Below are positions 10,646 through 18,280 of a DNA stretch of 37,154 nt, piece after piece. The DNA is from a virus. Location: positions 1 through 37,154 of IMG/VR virus record IMGVR_UViG_3300046742_000121. One strand, 5' to 3'. The position numbers and the translations under genes are program-made. Within the stretch, counting starts at the first letter, position 1; each line of letters begins with the position of its first letter. The notes below the pieces were generated by a model. It was not told the origin of the DNA, did not search any database, and saw nothing but the letters and a program-made list of their open reading frames with translations.

Positions 10646-10725
10646 CCATGGTCGAGGTATTTGTTTGCTCCATGCTAATCATCATAGGGATAGGCGTCAT
10701 CTTCGTAGATAAGATATGGCGGTAA
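10642..10725 (+). CDS. 27-aa single-pass membrane peptide
   Basis: The ATG overlaps the previous stop (ATGA at 10642). The 27-aa product is almost entirely one hydrophobic helix (VFVCSMLIIIGIGVIFV) ending in DKIWR, a positively charged cytoplasmic-type tail. The next gene starts inside its last codons (ATGGCGG at 10716). Coupling on both sides and an intact transmembrane segment argue that it is translated. It may assist lysis or membrane association, but nothing identifies it further. Confidence 0.5.
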   Translation: MTMVEVFVCSMLIIIGIGVIFVDKIWR

Positions 10726-10955
10726 GAAAGACAGCAAAGGGAGCAGCCCTCAAGCGTTGGTTTAAGGAGAAATGGAAGGACCAAAATGGCAAGCCATGCG
10801 GGAGCAAGAAGACCAAGGGTATTAAGAAGTGCAGACCTAGTAAGAGAATTTCTAAGAAAACTCCTAAGACTTGGAAGCAAGTTGGGAAAAAGAAAAAGGC
10901 ACTTGTAGCTGAAAAGCGAAGAGTGGGTATGGGTAAAAGAACAAAAAAGGCATAA
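10716..10955 (+). CDS. Basic phage protein with KPCGSKK...CRPSKR core
   Basis: A 79-aa protein, about one third Lys/Arg. It contains KPCGSKKTKGIKKCRPSKR and then KKTPKTW, a motif set I recognise from small conserved phage proteins with two spaced Cys. The start overlaps the membrane peptide by ten bases. No enzymatic motif is visible. The charge and the neighbourhood suggest nucleic acid binding or DNA condensation in the capsid (inference). Confidence 0.75.
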   Translation: MAVRKTAKGAALKRWFKEKWKDQNGKPCGSKKTKGIKKCRPSKRISKKTPKTWKQVGKKKKALVAEKRRVGMGKRTKKA

Positions 10956-10957
10956 CG

Positions 10958-11071
10958 ATGGCAAAGGCATGTTGTATGAAATGTAGTATGAAAGGTAAGA
11001 AAAATGGCGGTAAAAAAAAGAAGGTCAGCAAAACCAAGCAAAGGAAAACGGTTCGCAAAGGTAGTTACTAA
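10958..11071 (+). CDS. Possible 37-aa Cys/Lys-rich peptide
   Basis: An ATG three bases after the previous stop opens a 37-codon frame beginning MAKACCMKCSMKGKK. It has a CCxxC cluster like a zinc knuckle, then a Lys-rich tail. It overlaps the start of the next gene by 68 bases in a different frame. Composition and position match the cassette, but the only ribosome-binding site is a weak AAAAGG. Confidence 0.4.
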   Translation: MAKACCMKCSMKGKKNGGKKKKVSKTKQRKTVRKGSY

Positions 11072-11276
11072 TCGCAAAACCGGAAGGAAGCGAAAGGTTT
11101 CCTATGGTCAAGCAGGTAAGGCTAAGAGCGGTGGTGACAGGATTCGTCCTGGTACTAAGAAAGGTGATGCTTATTGTGCACGCTCAGCAGGGATAAAGAA
11201 GTGTAAGAATCCCCCTTGTGCTAATGACCTCTCTCGTAAGAAATGGAAGTGTCGCGGTAAGAAATCAATGCGATGA
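11004..11276 (+). CDS. Conserved-type basic phage protein (KGDAYCARS family)
   Basis: A 90-aa, strongly basic protein. Its core RIRPGTKKGDAYCARSAGIK followed by NDLSRKKWKCRGKKS is a motif series I recognise from small proteins in cyanophage- and pelagiphage-like genomes. Conserved Cys are in DAYCARS, IKKCKNPPC and KWKC, suggesting a metal-binding knuckle. No function is established to my knowledge. Its stop overlaps the next start (ATGA). It belongs with the flanking basic proteins and may be a virion DNA-binding component (inference). Confidence 0.8.
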   Translation: MAVKKRRSAKPSKGKRFAKVVTNRKTGRKRKVSYGQAGKAKSGGDRIRPGTKKGDAYCARSAGIKKCKNPPCANDLSRKKWKCRGKKSMR

Positions 11277-11599
11277 CCGACCATGAATTAAATGAGCAGG
11301 CAACTGCCAAAGTACAGCTTGCCTTTGCTGCGAAAGTAATTGGTCTAGTCGGTACATTGGTGTGGGGTTATAGTGCGATTGTAAATCGACTGAATACAAT
11401 AGAGAACGACATTGTAAGGATGCACCATGAGCTCGAACTTAATTCGGAATTTCGGATAAAGTGGCCTCGTGGGGAGATAGGAGCATTACCTGCCGACGCG
11501 ACCCAAGACATGAACATCGAGCATTTAAAAGGCAGAGTCAATAAGTTGGATGAACATGTTGACAAGTTGCGACATGGTAGTAATGGGAATGGTCACTAG
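11273..11599 (+). CDS. Holin-like single-pass membrane protein with coiled coil
   Basis: A 108-aa protein coupled to the gene before it (ATGA). A hydrophobic helix spans about residues 16-38 (AFAAKVIGLVGTLVWGYSAI). It is followed by a charged heptad-like segment (NRLNTIENDIVRMHHELEL) and a second helical stretch near the C-terminus. The plan matches phage proteins annotated as holins or virion membrane proteins downstream of structural genes. No endolysin is visible in the window, so a lysis role is inference. A spanin subunit is an alternative. Confidence 0.55.
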   Translation: MTDHELNEQATAKVQLAFAAKVIGLVGTLVWGYSAIVNRLNTIENDIVRMHHELELNSEFRIKWPRGEIGALPADATQDMNIEHLKGRVNKLDEHVDKLRHGSNGNGH

Positions 11600-11812
11600 G
11601 TGAGCAAGAAGGCAAAACCCAAAAAAGAGGAGCCTCCTGCCCAGAAATTCGCAAATGAAATAGTTGCGGTTTGCACAAGATGGTGGGAAGAGTCCGACCT
11701 AGACGAAGAAACGATGTATGCATTTGGAGAGGCTGCCCTGAAAGCCTTCACCGAAGCTCAAGTCGAATTTGATTCAGACATTGAGTTAGATGAAGAGGGC
11801 ACGGAAGAATAA
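11600..11812 (+). CDS. Small acidic protein of unknown function
   Basis: GTG directly follows the previous stop. The 70-aa product has a Lys-rich start (SKKAKPKKEEPP), a helical middle with ICTRWW-type aromatic content (VCTRWWEESDLDEETMYAF), and a very acidic end (DSDIELDEEGTEE). No family is recognised. Gene order and the overlap with the next start support it as real. Confidence 0.6.
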   Translation: MSKKAKPKKEEPPAQKFANEIVAVCTRWWEESDLDEETMYAFGEAALKAFTEAQVEFDSDIELDEEGTEE

Positions 11813-11957
11813 GAAGTCGGAAGACGCATACTGGAGAGACCTCAAGAAATCAATTGACGAGGGACATAAGTACTTTTGGAAAAAAAGAGGTCTTATGTCT
11901 CCTCCCTCAACTTCATACAATACAGATTTCAGGAAGATTGGTCGTAAATCTCAGTAG
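11790..11957 (+). CDS. 55-aa basic protein, convergent with the integrase
   Basis: An ATG at 11790 overlaps the end of the acidic protein and opens a 55-codon frame (MKRARKNKKSEDAYWRDLKK... to ...KIGRKSQ). It has the tiny, Lys-rich character of this block. Its 3' end overlaps the 3' end of the integrase on the other strand by 29 bases, so the + strand array and the - strand array meet tail to tail with no room for a terminator between them. No homolog recognised. Confidence 0.55.
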   Translation: MKRARKNKKSEDAYWRDLKKSIDEGHKYFWKKRGLMSPPSTSYNTDFRKIGRKSQ

Positions 11958-12978
11958 TCTTTGTATCTGAGTGACCCACCCAAGTCGCAATATCCTCGAG
12001 CGATTTGCCTGACTTCTTGCATCTTGTAACAAACGCTCTTCTGAATGAATGGAATCGCTTGCCGTCTTCGAATGCTTTCGGATGCTTTCGTTTTAATTCA
12101 CGAGCAAAATAGGTAGGGAGTGTTGCTCTAGCCTTTTCATCATTGCTCAGCCAATTCCACTTAGGGAAGCAATACTTCTCATCATCTGGTTCGATACGGG
12201 CGATTGTGTCTCTGAGTATTCCTCCACCAATTAGTGGGTCATCATAGGGTAGGGCAACCCTAGTGTCAGTTTTCACGGTGTGTACGATTAGGTTGTCTTC
12301 CGAGAATGAATCCCACTCCATCTGTGCAATATCCGACATCCTGAGACCTGTCCACCACGCGAAGTCTGCCGCTATACTCCAGAAGTAAGAGCAGTTCTTC
12401 CTGATTATATCATAGTCTTCTTCCGTGAAAGGAACCTTTTTCTTGGGCTCTTTCTGTTTAACACTGAGCTTTGATTTATCTACGACAATACCATAGGTCG
12501 GGTCCTTCATTATGTATCCGTTGGCAATTGCGAAACTTATTACCCCTCTGATTGCAGTTATTTGTTTCCTCTTGTGGTTTAATGATGCCTTATTGTCTTT
12601 GTTTACCGTAGCAAATATCTGCTCCTTCGTAATGTCATCTACATTTGCATCTAGGAGATTATTCTCTTCCAGGAAAGAATTTACTATAGTTTCCTCCGAA
12701 TATATCGAGTGTACCGAATGAGACTTTAGCTCCCTGAATCTTTTATACTCCGCTTGCACATCTGCGATAGACATAATCCCCCCCGTGACAAGTGCGATTG
12801 TATCTTTCGTGAGCGCATTTGCCTTGGCGGCCATCTCTATTTTCTCAATCTTAGCCTCCTTTACGAGGACTGACGCTTCTGCCTTTGACTTTGTCTTTAG
12901 GGAGCGCGTGATAGTTTTGCCCTCCCTGCCCACAAAGCTTACTGAGTAGAAGCCTGCTTTTGTTTTGAATAACTTCAT
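11929..12978 (-). CDS. int: Tyrosine recombinase (phage integrase)
   Basis: A 349-aa protein with the full catalytic set: Arg213 in TGLRMSDI, Lys236 in HTVKTDTR, His310 and Arg313 in FHSFRRAF, His336 in WVGHSDTKTT and Tyr345 in EIYDQ. The N-terminal 170 residues hold an arm-binding-like region and a SAM-like core-binding domain. Known role: site-specific integration and excision. It ends four residues after the nucleophile, unusually close to its C-terminus. It is the last gene of the long - strand array. No attachment core could be recognised beside it; the only tRNA lies 19 kb away. Enzyme family very sure; activity and site unknown. Confidence 0.93.
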   Translation of the reverse strand: MKLFKTKAGFYSVSFVGREGKTITRSLKTKSKAEASVLVKEAKIEKIEMAAKANALTKDTIALVTGGIMSIADVQAEYKRFRELKSHSVHSIYSEETIVNSFLEENNLLDANVDDITKEQIFATVNKDNKASLNHKRKQITAIRGVISFAIANGYIMKDPTYGIVVDKSKLSVKQKEPKKKVPFTEEDYDIIRKNCSYFWSIAADFAWWTGLRMSDIAQMEWDSFSEDNLIVHTVKTDTRVALPYDDPLIGGGILRDTIARIEPDDEKYCFPKWNWLSNDEKARATLPTYFARELKRKHPKAFEDGKRFHSFRRAFVTRCKKSGKSLEDIATWVGHSDTKTTEIYDQSS

Positions 12979-13002
12979 GTTACTTATCGTTATTAGTTAC
13001 TT
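12979..13002. repeat. GTTACTT direct repeat upstream of the integrase
   Basis: GTTACTT occurs at 12979-12985 and again at 12996-13002, immediately before the integrase start on the - strand. A similar string precedes the gene starting at 25420, but there it is part of the coding start. It could be an operator or arm-type site for the integrase. Short length makes chance likely. Confidence 0.25.
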
Positions 13003-13006
13003 AAAA

Positions 13007-15487
13007 TCACACTGCCATTGGGTCAAGTAACTTCTCTTGCATGGCAAGCCATGAGTCCTCCATGTCTAACTCAAATGGTTCACCACGGTCGTAGTCTTCC
13101 ATGTTGGCAATATGCTCAGCAAGTAGCTCGTTGGTGTCCATAGATACCACATCTCGCTCAACCCTCTCGCCGCGCAGGCATACAGTAGCTGCATCCTCCT
13201 TGTTGGCAAGCTTATCAAACATGAACTCCTCAATTGAGTCTTTGTGCAGGATGACATAGATACTGACAGGCTTAGGACTATTGAGCCTCCATACTCGACC
13301 CTTAGCTTGCGAGAATGTTCCATACGACCACTCAAGACTTCCGATAACTAGATTGGAGCACTGCTGGAAGCTGTATGATTGAGCACACTTGATGCCCATT
13401 AGCATGACCTGCGTTTTCTCTTGCTTGAACTGAGTTGACTCAGTTGCATGCTCCTTGACTGTACCGTCAATGCGACTGTATGTGATGCCACATTCTTCTA
13501 GCCTGTTAGCTATTTCATTCGTCATGTTTATCCGAGATGATACATGAACAACTTGCTCGCCCTCCCTTACGCACTTCATGATTGTGTCCATGATAGCAAT
13601 GAGCTTTGGGTTGCAGTTGGTGGACACATAAGGTCTGTTCTCATCCTCATACTGCACGGTTGCAGGCTCAGCACAAATCCCTCGCAAGTAGCTCATTTGC
13701 ACGCCGTACCGGAACCTTGGGTCAGCGCATGGTATGCGAGCTACATCAAGATAGTAGGTGTACAAGCTGCGTTGCTCAGCACCCATCGGGACACGAACAT
13801 CAATTACATCACATGGCTGGAGGTCGGGATTGCACATCTCCTTACTGATGTATGCCACACAAGGACGAAGCAACTTGAGCAAAGCAGCAGCTTCTGAAAT
13901 TAGAGGTGATGGTCGTGGTGGGGGCGGCTCCTTGCTGTTCTGTCTGTTGATTAGCTCTTGAGTGAGGTCACGCTCTTTGGATACAAACTTGCGTCTGAAT
14001 CGTCCAATGTCATCACGAGTGAATGGCCAACGAGGGTTGGACTTGCCACCTTGATACCAATCGGGAACACACAACCAGCCCATAAGGGAGAAGATGTTCC
14101 ACACCATATTTGGTATTGGTGTTGCAGTAAGTGCGAACTTATATCGAGGTTGCATTCTAATTAGTGCATTAGTCACCTGACTGTCCAAGTTGCAGATAAG
14201 ATGAGCTTCGTCTAGGATTACCATATCGAAGTAATCAGGACCAATTAGGGTAGACATGCTAGGCTCGACCACGCATTTGATGCCGTTATAGACACAACCT
14301 ACACCAGATGATATGAGAGTATTGTATGGGTCTCGGCTCTTTCTTACGGGGAAGTTAGAACCTATTAGTTTGGCAAACCGCTTGCGAAACTTGTCCTCAA
14401 TCTTGTCATGATTCTCTACGCCCCATGATTTTGGCAATTGCTCGAATGCACGAGTCTTAAACATTGCATGGTCATAGCTGACAAACACGCCATAAGGTAG
14501 CTCGCCATCTTCGTCGACCAATTCATTGTAGTCACTTATCGAGAACAACTTGAACACGGGAATGTCAGGAGCGAACTCCTGTAGTTCCTTGACCCACTGG
14601 GCGGGGTCATGGTTAGACTCAACACCATTCTCATCCTTCACGGTACCCTTGGGAGCAATGACCAAGACACGCTCGGCATTCTTGGCAACCATCAAGGATA
14701 TAGCAATAAGCGTCTTACCGCATCCCGTGTCAGCAGAAACAAGAGCAGAGTCGGTACATGCGACAGATGAGATGTAAGGCAACTGGCCAGGATAAAAGTC
14801 AAAGTCATGCACCAACTGATGCATTTCAAGTCTCTGAATGTTATCCGCATACACATCAGGCATACGCTCAGATATAGGAAGAACCTCAGGTTTCTCGAAG
14901 TGCTCCCATATTTGGCTAGCCTTAATCTCATTCATGCCTTCCTCGTGAGCATGGTCACGAAACATTACCATGCGATTGTGGTCGTCTCGAAGAGAGAAGG
15001 CATCATCTTTACCGATTAGCATCATCTCATGCTTCCTCGTGTATCCTGTTCTTGTCTCCTCACTGAAGTGCTGTTTGTTCCTAGTAAAAGGAACATTGAA
15101 CTCAGGGGCAGAGCGCCTGAACTTGTATGTCTTGCCCTCGGATAGCCATATCTTTGGACCTTGCACGCTCTTGATTGCCTTTAGCTCTTGCACCTCGTCA
15201 ATGTACGCAATTAGCTCATAATCGGTGGGCTTCATGAGCGGAGGAGGTATCGTCTTAGATTCCTCGAGTGCGTTCATTATTAGCCTCCTAGCCTCCGGTT
15301 GTATCAACACCCTGCGGTGATTGACCAATTGGATAAGCCTGTCTCTGTCATCAACACTCGTAGTGAGTGTCATCGGTGTGCTACCTGCCACAAGGTCGAG
15401 AGCAAGCTCTACCTTGTCGCCTAGCCACCCTGAGGTATCAACGCTTAGTGTGCCCCTAGCGTTGACCCATAGGTCATACTGATGCAT
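13007..15487 (-). CDS. SNF2-like superfamily 2 helicase/ATPase
   Basis: An 826-aa protein. About 210 N-terminal residues are of unknown type. The helicase core follows: Walker A TGCGKT near residue 255, LVIAPKGTV (motif Ia), ILDEAH near residue 425 (Walker B), FALTATPIPN (motif III), and in the second lobe VVHVSSRI and QAKGRVWRLNSPKPVSI (motifs V-VI). The RxWRxxSPKP arrangement is the SNF2/RapA style, so DNA translocation or remodelling is more likely than strand unwinding. It lies immediately downstream of the ubiquitin-like cassette, its start next to the stop of a 66-aa gene. Known phage SNF2 proteins help early replication or transcription; which applies here is unknown. Confidence 0.88.
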   Translation of the reverse strand: MHQYDLWVNARGTLSVDTSGWLGDKVELALDLVAGSTPMTLTTSVDDRDRLIQLVNHRRVLIQPEARRLIMNALEESKTIPPPLMKPTDYELIAYIDEVQELKAIKSVQGPKIWLSEGKTYKFRRSAPEFNVPFTRNKQHFSEETRTGYTRKHEMMLIGKDDAFSLRDDHNRMVMFRDHAHEEGMNEIKASQIWEHFEKPEVLPISERMPDVYADNIQRLEMHQLVHDFDFYPGQLPYISSVACTDSALVSADTGCGKTLIAISLMVAKNAERVLVIAPKGTVKDENGVESNHDPAQWVKELQEFAPDIPVFKLFSISDYNELVDEDGELPYGVFVSYDHAMFKTRAFEQLPKSWGVENHDKIEDKFRKRFAKLIGSNFPVRKSRDPYNTLISSGVGCVYNGIKCVVEPSMSTLIGPDYFDMVILDEAHLICNLDSQVTNALIRMQPRYKFALTATPIPNMVWNIFSLMGWLCVPDWYQGGKSNPRWPFTRDDIGRFRRKFVSKERDLTQELINRQNSKEPPPPRPSPLISEAAALLKLLRPCVAYISKEMCNPDLQPCDVIDVRVPMGAEQRSLYTYYLDVARIPCADPRFRYGVQMSYLRGICAEPATVQYEDENRPYVSTNCNPKLIAIMDTIMKCVREGEQVVHVSSRINMTNEIANRLEECGITYSRIDGTVKEHATESTQFKQEKTQVMLMGIKCAQSYSFQQCSNLVIGSLEWSYGTFSQAKGRVWRLNSPKPVSIYVILHKDSIEEFMFDKLANKEDAATVCLRGERVERDVVSMDTNELLAEHIANMEDYDRGEPFELDMEDSWLAMQEKLLDPMAV

Positions 15488-15688
15488 TTATTTTTTGGTA
15501 CGCAGTTCAAGTACAAGTGTACTCAATTCAGCAACTGCTTTCTTCATGCCTTCTTTTACTTTTTCTTTTATAAGGAAGTTCACTGCTTCTTGTGCATCTT
15601 CCTTTCTCTCGAATACTGCAGTCCGTTTATCATCTTCATGATAAAGCAAACTAAATTCATCGAGAACGATGTAGCTTGTAGTTAACAT
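15488..15688 (-). CDS. Small helical protein between ThiF-like and SNF2 genes
   Basis: A 66-aa protein whose ATG overlaps the ThiF stop (ATGTTAA), with its own stop directly before the helicase ATG. It has a short beta-rich start (YIVLDEFSLLYHEDD) and a long charged helix (EAVNFLIKEKVKEGMKK). Tight coupling on both sides supports it. It matches none of the named PRTRC proteins I know, so it may be a phage-specific addition. Confidence 0.6.
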   Translation of the reverse strand: MLTTSYIVLDEFSLLYHEDDKRTAVFERKEDAQEAVNFLIKEKVKEGMKKAVAELSTLVLELRTKK

Positions 15689-16353
15689 CTGATTGGGTTT
15701 GTAATTCCTGTTTCGAGATTGAGGAACACTCCTCTAATGTCAAGCGAGGTGCGTCGGAATAATGTCCACACCAAGTGCAGAGCATGCCCTGCAATCATAG
15801 AATTTATATATAAGTCCTGCCTGTAGTATTGGTCTACACATGTTGGCTCATCAGGTTCATCACCCTCGATAAGAGCTTTATCCTCATATGGGGATGGCAG
15901 GTCACCATCGTATTGCCCAAGTATTACTTGGCCTGATGCTCGTGCATTCCCACAGTCAATTAGATAGGCTCCTTTTTTGTATCTGCCTTTACTTATTTTT
16001 TTACGTGATGCTTTTGTATCTACACATGAGATACAGATGTCCGCAGGGGATGAGCTTGGAGCTTTGCCTTTTACGGCACGCCATCTTTGCCAATAGTACA
16101 GATTGATTCGGTCAATTAGAACCTTAGACTTTGCTTGCCCTACATCCGCATCAAAGAACGCTTGTCTGCCTACATTGTCATGAGTGACGACATCTGGGTC
16201 GTATGCAGATACATGGATACCATAGTGCCCAAGGTCAGACAATGCCTTCGACATTCTTGCTAGACCGTTAAGCACATGGCTTCCAGTACCGCCGCATCCG
16301 TAGACATCAATCTTAACGATGTCTTCAGATAGATTAGATATAATATGAGTCAT
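15682..16353 (-). CDS. PRTRC-type ThiF/E1-like adenylating enzyme
   Basis: A 223-aa protein with the E1/ThiF fold landmarks in order: Rossmann loop GCGGTGS at residues 19-25, acidic YDPD at 51-54, NVGRQAF with Arg63, QAKSKVL with the conserved Lys, and CVD at 110-112. A candidate thioester Cys is Cys172 in EPTC, followed by RQDLYINS, as in PRTRC ThiF proteins. The CxxC zinc pairs of MoeB/ThiF are absent, as usual for this family. Known role of E1-like enzymes: adenylate the C-terminal glycine of a ubiquitin-like protein and take it as a thioester. The candidate substrate (protein C) and E2-like partner (protein B) are encoded just upstream. No conjugation activity has been shown from this sequence. 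Confidence 0.82.
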   Translation of the reverse strand: MTHIISNLSEDIVKIDVYGCGGTGSHVLNGLARMSKALSDLGHYGIHVSAYDPDVVTHDNVGRQAFFDADVGQAKSKVLIDRINLYYWQRWRAVKGKAPSSSPADICISCVDTKASRKKISKGRYKKGAYLIDCGNARASGQVILGQYDGDLPSPYEDKALIEGDEPDEPTCVDQYYRQDLYINSMIAGHALHLVWTLFRRTSLDIRGVFLNLETGITNPIRC

Positions 16354-16379
16354 AATAATAAAAATTTGGGTGGGGCAGG

Positions 16380-16514
16380 TTATTGGTCATCATGTGGATT
16401 TGCCGCCCACACTCGCATTATCCCTTCAATCCTTGCCCGAAGGCACGGCAATGAAGACCAACTGAACATGCATTGGTCTCCATACTTAACTCGGCCGCAT
16501 AAAAGAATTGTCAT
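16380..16514 (-). CDS. Possible 44-aa protein in the PRTRC cassette gap
   Basis: The roughly 200 bases between the E2-like and E1-like genes hold a 44-codon - strand frame (MTILLCGRVKYGDQ... to ...VWAANPHDDQ) preceded by GGGTGGGG six bases before its ATG. A 65-codon frame on the opposite strand covers the same DNA, so coding is unproven. GGGTGGGG at 16368-16375 and CCCCACCC at 16521-16528 form a spaced inverted repeat around it. In canonical PRTRC operons the JAB-domain protein A occupies about this position; this frame is far too short to be one. Confidence 0.35.
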   Translation of the reverse strand: MTILLCGRVKYGDQCMFSWSSLPCLRARIEGIMRVWAANPHDDQ

Positions 16515-16554
16515 AACGAACCCCACCCGTGTAATCCAATGATACACACAAAAA

Positions 16555-17148
16555 TTAGTAACAAAATATAAAGTCAGATAGTGTCTTATTCAAGGATTGT
16601 ATCTTTCTAATATCTGGCTCCTGGTTGAACTTGGACATGAAGAATGCATTCTCCCATTCATCTCGGTCGGACATGGATTGACCAGTTGGCTTGACCACAT
16701 GGCACGCACCCATAGTGTTACCATGCACATCAATCCCTCTGAATGGAGTGGATAATAGTTCAGTATCATCACGGGGTTCACCCTTGAAGCTGGCAACGAA
16801 TAACTTGCCTCGCTCGACCTTGAATAACATGCGGGGCAACTTGTACCTCTTGTCTCTTCGCTTACCAACAATGTCCAAGTAACGCATGCCTCCCTTCACC
16901 CACCACACCATTCTATGGTCGCTGTAGTAAAGTGTGTTCTTGAGGTATACCTCCCTGCCACTATTGTCCTCGGGCAGTAGGTCTTGCACTTGCTCTTTTG
17001 ATAATGGTTGCGGGTCTTGCATTTCTTTATCGAACAAGACGGCAAGATTCTGAGAGGTAGCTTCGTTCTTGTAGAAGAACAATGATTTCTGAAGTTTGAA
17101 GTCAAACTTACTAGAAGTTGGTGTAGAACCCAATCGAGTTTTTTTCAT
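16555..17148 (-). CDS. PRTRC protein B (prokaryotic E2-like family D)
   Basis: A 197-aa protein. The C-terminal half carries the family's ordered features: LPRMLFKVERGKLFVASF (residues 104-121), STPFRGIDV, then GACH with Cys149, and WENAFFMSKF near 165-174. This is the layout I know for PRTRC protein B, which Pfam groups as a prokaryotic E2 (UBC-fold) family whose conserved Cys is the proposed thioester acceptor. It overlaps protein F by 38 bases, so the two are co-translated. Expected role by family: receive the ubiquitin-like protein C from the E1-like enzyme. Biochemistry for this family is thin, and the E2 role is prediction. Confidence 0.75.
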   Translation of the reverse strand: MKKTRLGSTPTSSKFDFKLQKSLFFYKNEATSQNLAVLFDKEMQDPQPLSKEQVQDLLPEDNSGREVYLKNTLYYSDHRMVWWVKGGMRYLDIVGKRRDKRYKLPRMLFKVERGKLFVASFKGEPRDDTELLSTPFRGIDVHGNTMGACHVVKPTGQSMSDRDEWENAFFMSKFNQEPDIRKIQSLNKTLSDFIFCY

Positions 17149-18037
17149 GTGATAAGTATTTGAATAGTCGTATGAATGGTTTGGTTTTATTGAGTAGCTC
17201 CGTCAGCTCAGCCACGGAGTGAATTAGTGGACAGCATGCTCCGTATGCACCTGTCTCTGTGTTGTACATCGCCATATCATCTAATGCTATCCATGATATG
17301 TCGGAACCCTTCTCGGGACCAAAGTTTCGCTGGCTCTTGGTGCTTTTGTTTTGATAAGGGATAAGGTCATCCCACAAAGCTAGACCTATTGGAAATGAGA
17401 CCATCTCTTCGTTGTGTGGTATGTTAAGGCTTTGTAACGATGGCTCAACTCCCACGGCTAGGCAGTCATCCACAATCTCATTTAGCTTTGGTGGCAGATT
17501 GTCAGGTTTTTCTTCGGTGTTCCCTGTGGGCAAATCACCCCATGTGGGTAGTTTGTGCCCGCTAATGTTCTCGGCATACATGCAGTGACTTGCCTGCTCC
17601 ATAACAGACTGGGGATTCCAGACATTAAGTGGGCAACGCTCAATCAATTGAAAAAGAAAGTTGCCTGCACCAAAGTATTTGTCGAGAAGCCGAACACGAC
17701 CGCCGATTGGGAATGTTGTAACCCCTGAATCATGCGGATTAATGAATGCAATATTGGCATCCGTTGCATTCACCGTCCCCACAACTACCTCAAGATTAAA
17801 GAAGTCACCTAGCGTCTCGGTTGCTAGTGCAGACAACTCTTCATCAATTTCAACATTGGAGTACCTCAACTCATAATCAATCAACTGCGGGAAGTCATGA
17901 ATAGACACCTCCAAGGAAACTACCTTGGGGTAGTATCTCGGTGTACTTAGAAAAGGGGCGGCAGGACACGGGGTGGTAAGACCCCGTTGCCCTGTGCCGG
18001 CAGATTCTTTCGGATACTCGAAGAGGAGCTTAACCAT
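17111..18037 (-). CDS. PRTRC protein F-like
   Basis: A 308-aa protein between proteins C and B, the place protein F holds in plasmid PRTRC operons. Visible features are a Pro-rich start, a mixed alpha/beta middle (NLEVVVGTVNATDANIAF, FPIGGRVRLLDKYFGAGNFL) and a C-terminal stretch (GACCPLIHSVAELTELL). No catalytic motif is recognisable. The assignment rests on size, order and the general look of the C-terminus, so it is weaker than for B, C or ThiF. Its role in the system is unknown. Confidence 0.55.
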   Translation of the reverse strand: MVKLLFEYPKESAGTGQRGLTTPCPAAPFLSTPRYYPKVVSLEVSIHDFPQLIDYELRYSNVEIDEELSALATETLGDFFNLEVVVGTVNATDANIAFINPHDSGVTTFPIGGRVRLLDKYFGAGNFLFQLIERCPLNVWNPQSVMEQASHCMYAENISGHKLPTWGDLPTGNTEEKPDNLPPKLNEIVDDCLAVGVEPSLQSLNIPHNEEMVSFPIGLALWDDLIPYQNKSTKSQRNFGPEKGSDISWIALDDMAMYNTETGAYGACCPLIHSVAELTELLNKTKPFIRLFKYLSHEKNSIGFYTNF

Positions 18038-18046
18038 TTCCTAAGC

Positions 18047-18280
18047 TTATCCTTTCGTACCGTAATTACCTGACAGTGCGTACCCTTTTTTGCCTTCGAG
18101 TTTCCAGCTTTGCTTGTCGCCATCATAGAATGGTCCTGCAATTTCTCCATTAGTTAGTGATGGATACTGCTTTGAGAGCAACTCCATAACTTCTTTGGCA
18201 CTCATCTCAGGGTCAGGGTCAGTTATCTCCCTGCCGTTAAACATGAATACCCTCTCTAGTTCACTTTCTTCAATACTCAT
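18047..18280 (-). CDS. PRTRC protein C (prokaryotic ubiquitin-like protein)
   Basis: A 77-aa protein with the protein C pattern: LERVFMFNGREITDPDPEMS at the start (beta-hairpin plus DPDP turn), EVMELLSKQYPSLTNGEIAGP in the middle, and a glycine-containing C-terminus ending GTKG. Protein C of PRTRC systems is classed as a prokaryotic ubiquitin-like beta-grasp family, and a Gly C-terminus is what an E1-like enzyme would activate. The E1-like and E2-like genes lie within 2.4 kb on the same strand. Its stop is ten bases before the protein F start, and its own start overlaps the preceding gene. Family call fairly sure; conjugation to a target is inference. Confidence 0.82.
   Translation of the reverse strand: MSIEESELERVFMFNGREITDPDPEMSAKEVMELLSKQYPSLTNGEIAGPFYDGDKQSWKLEGKKGYALSGNYGTKG

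Noticed and set aside
16345-16542. 65-codon + strand frame between the E1- and E2-like genes
   Set aside because: It runs against the surrounding - strand array and has no ribosome-binding site. A 44-codon - strand frame over the same DNA has better context, though still weak.
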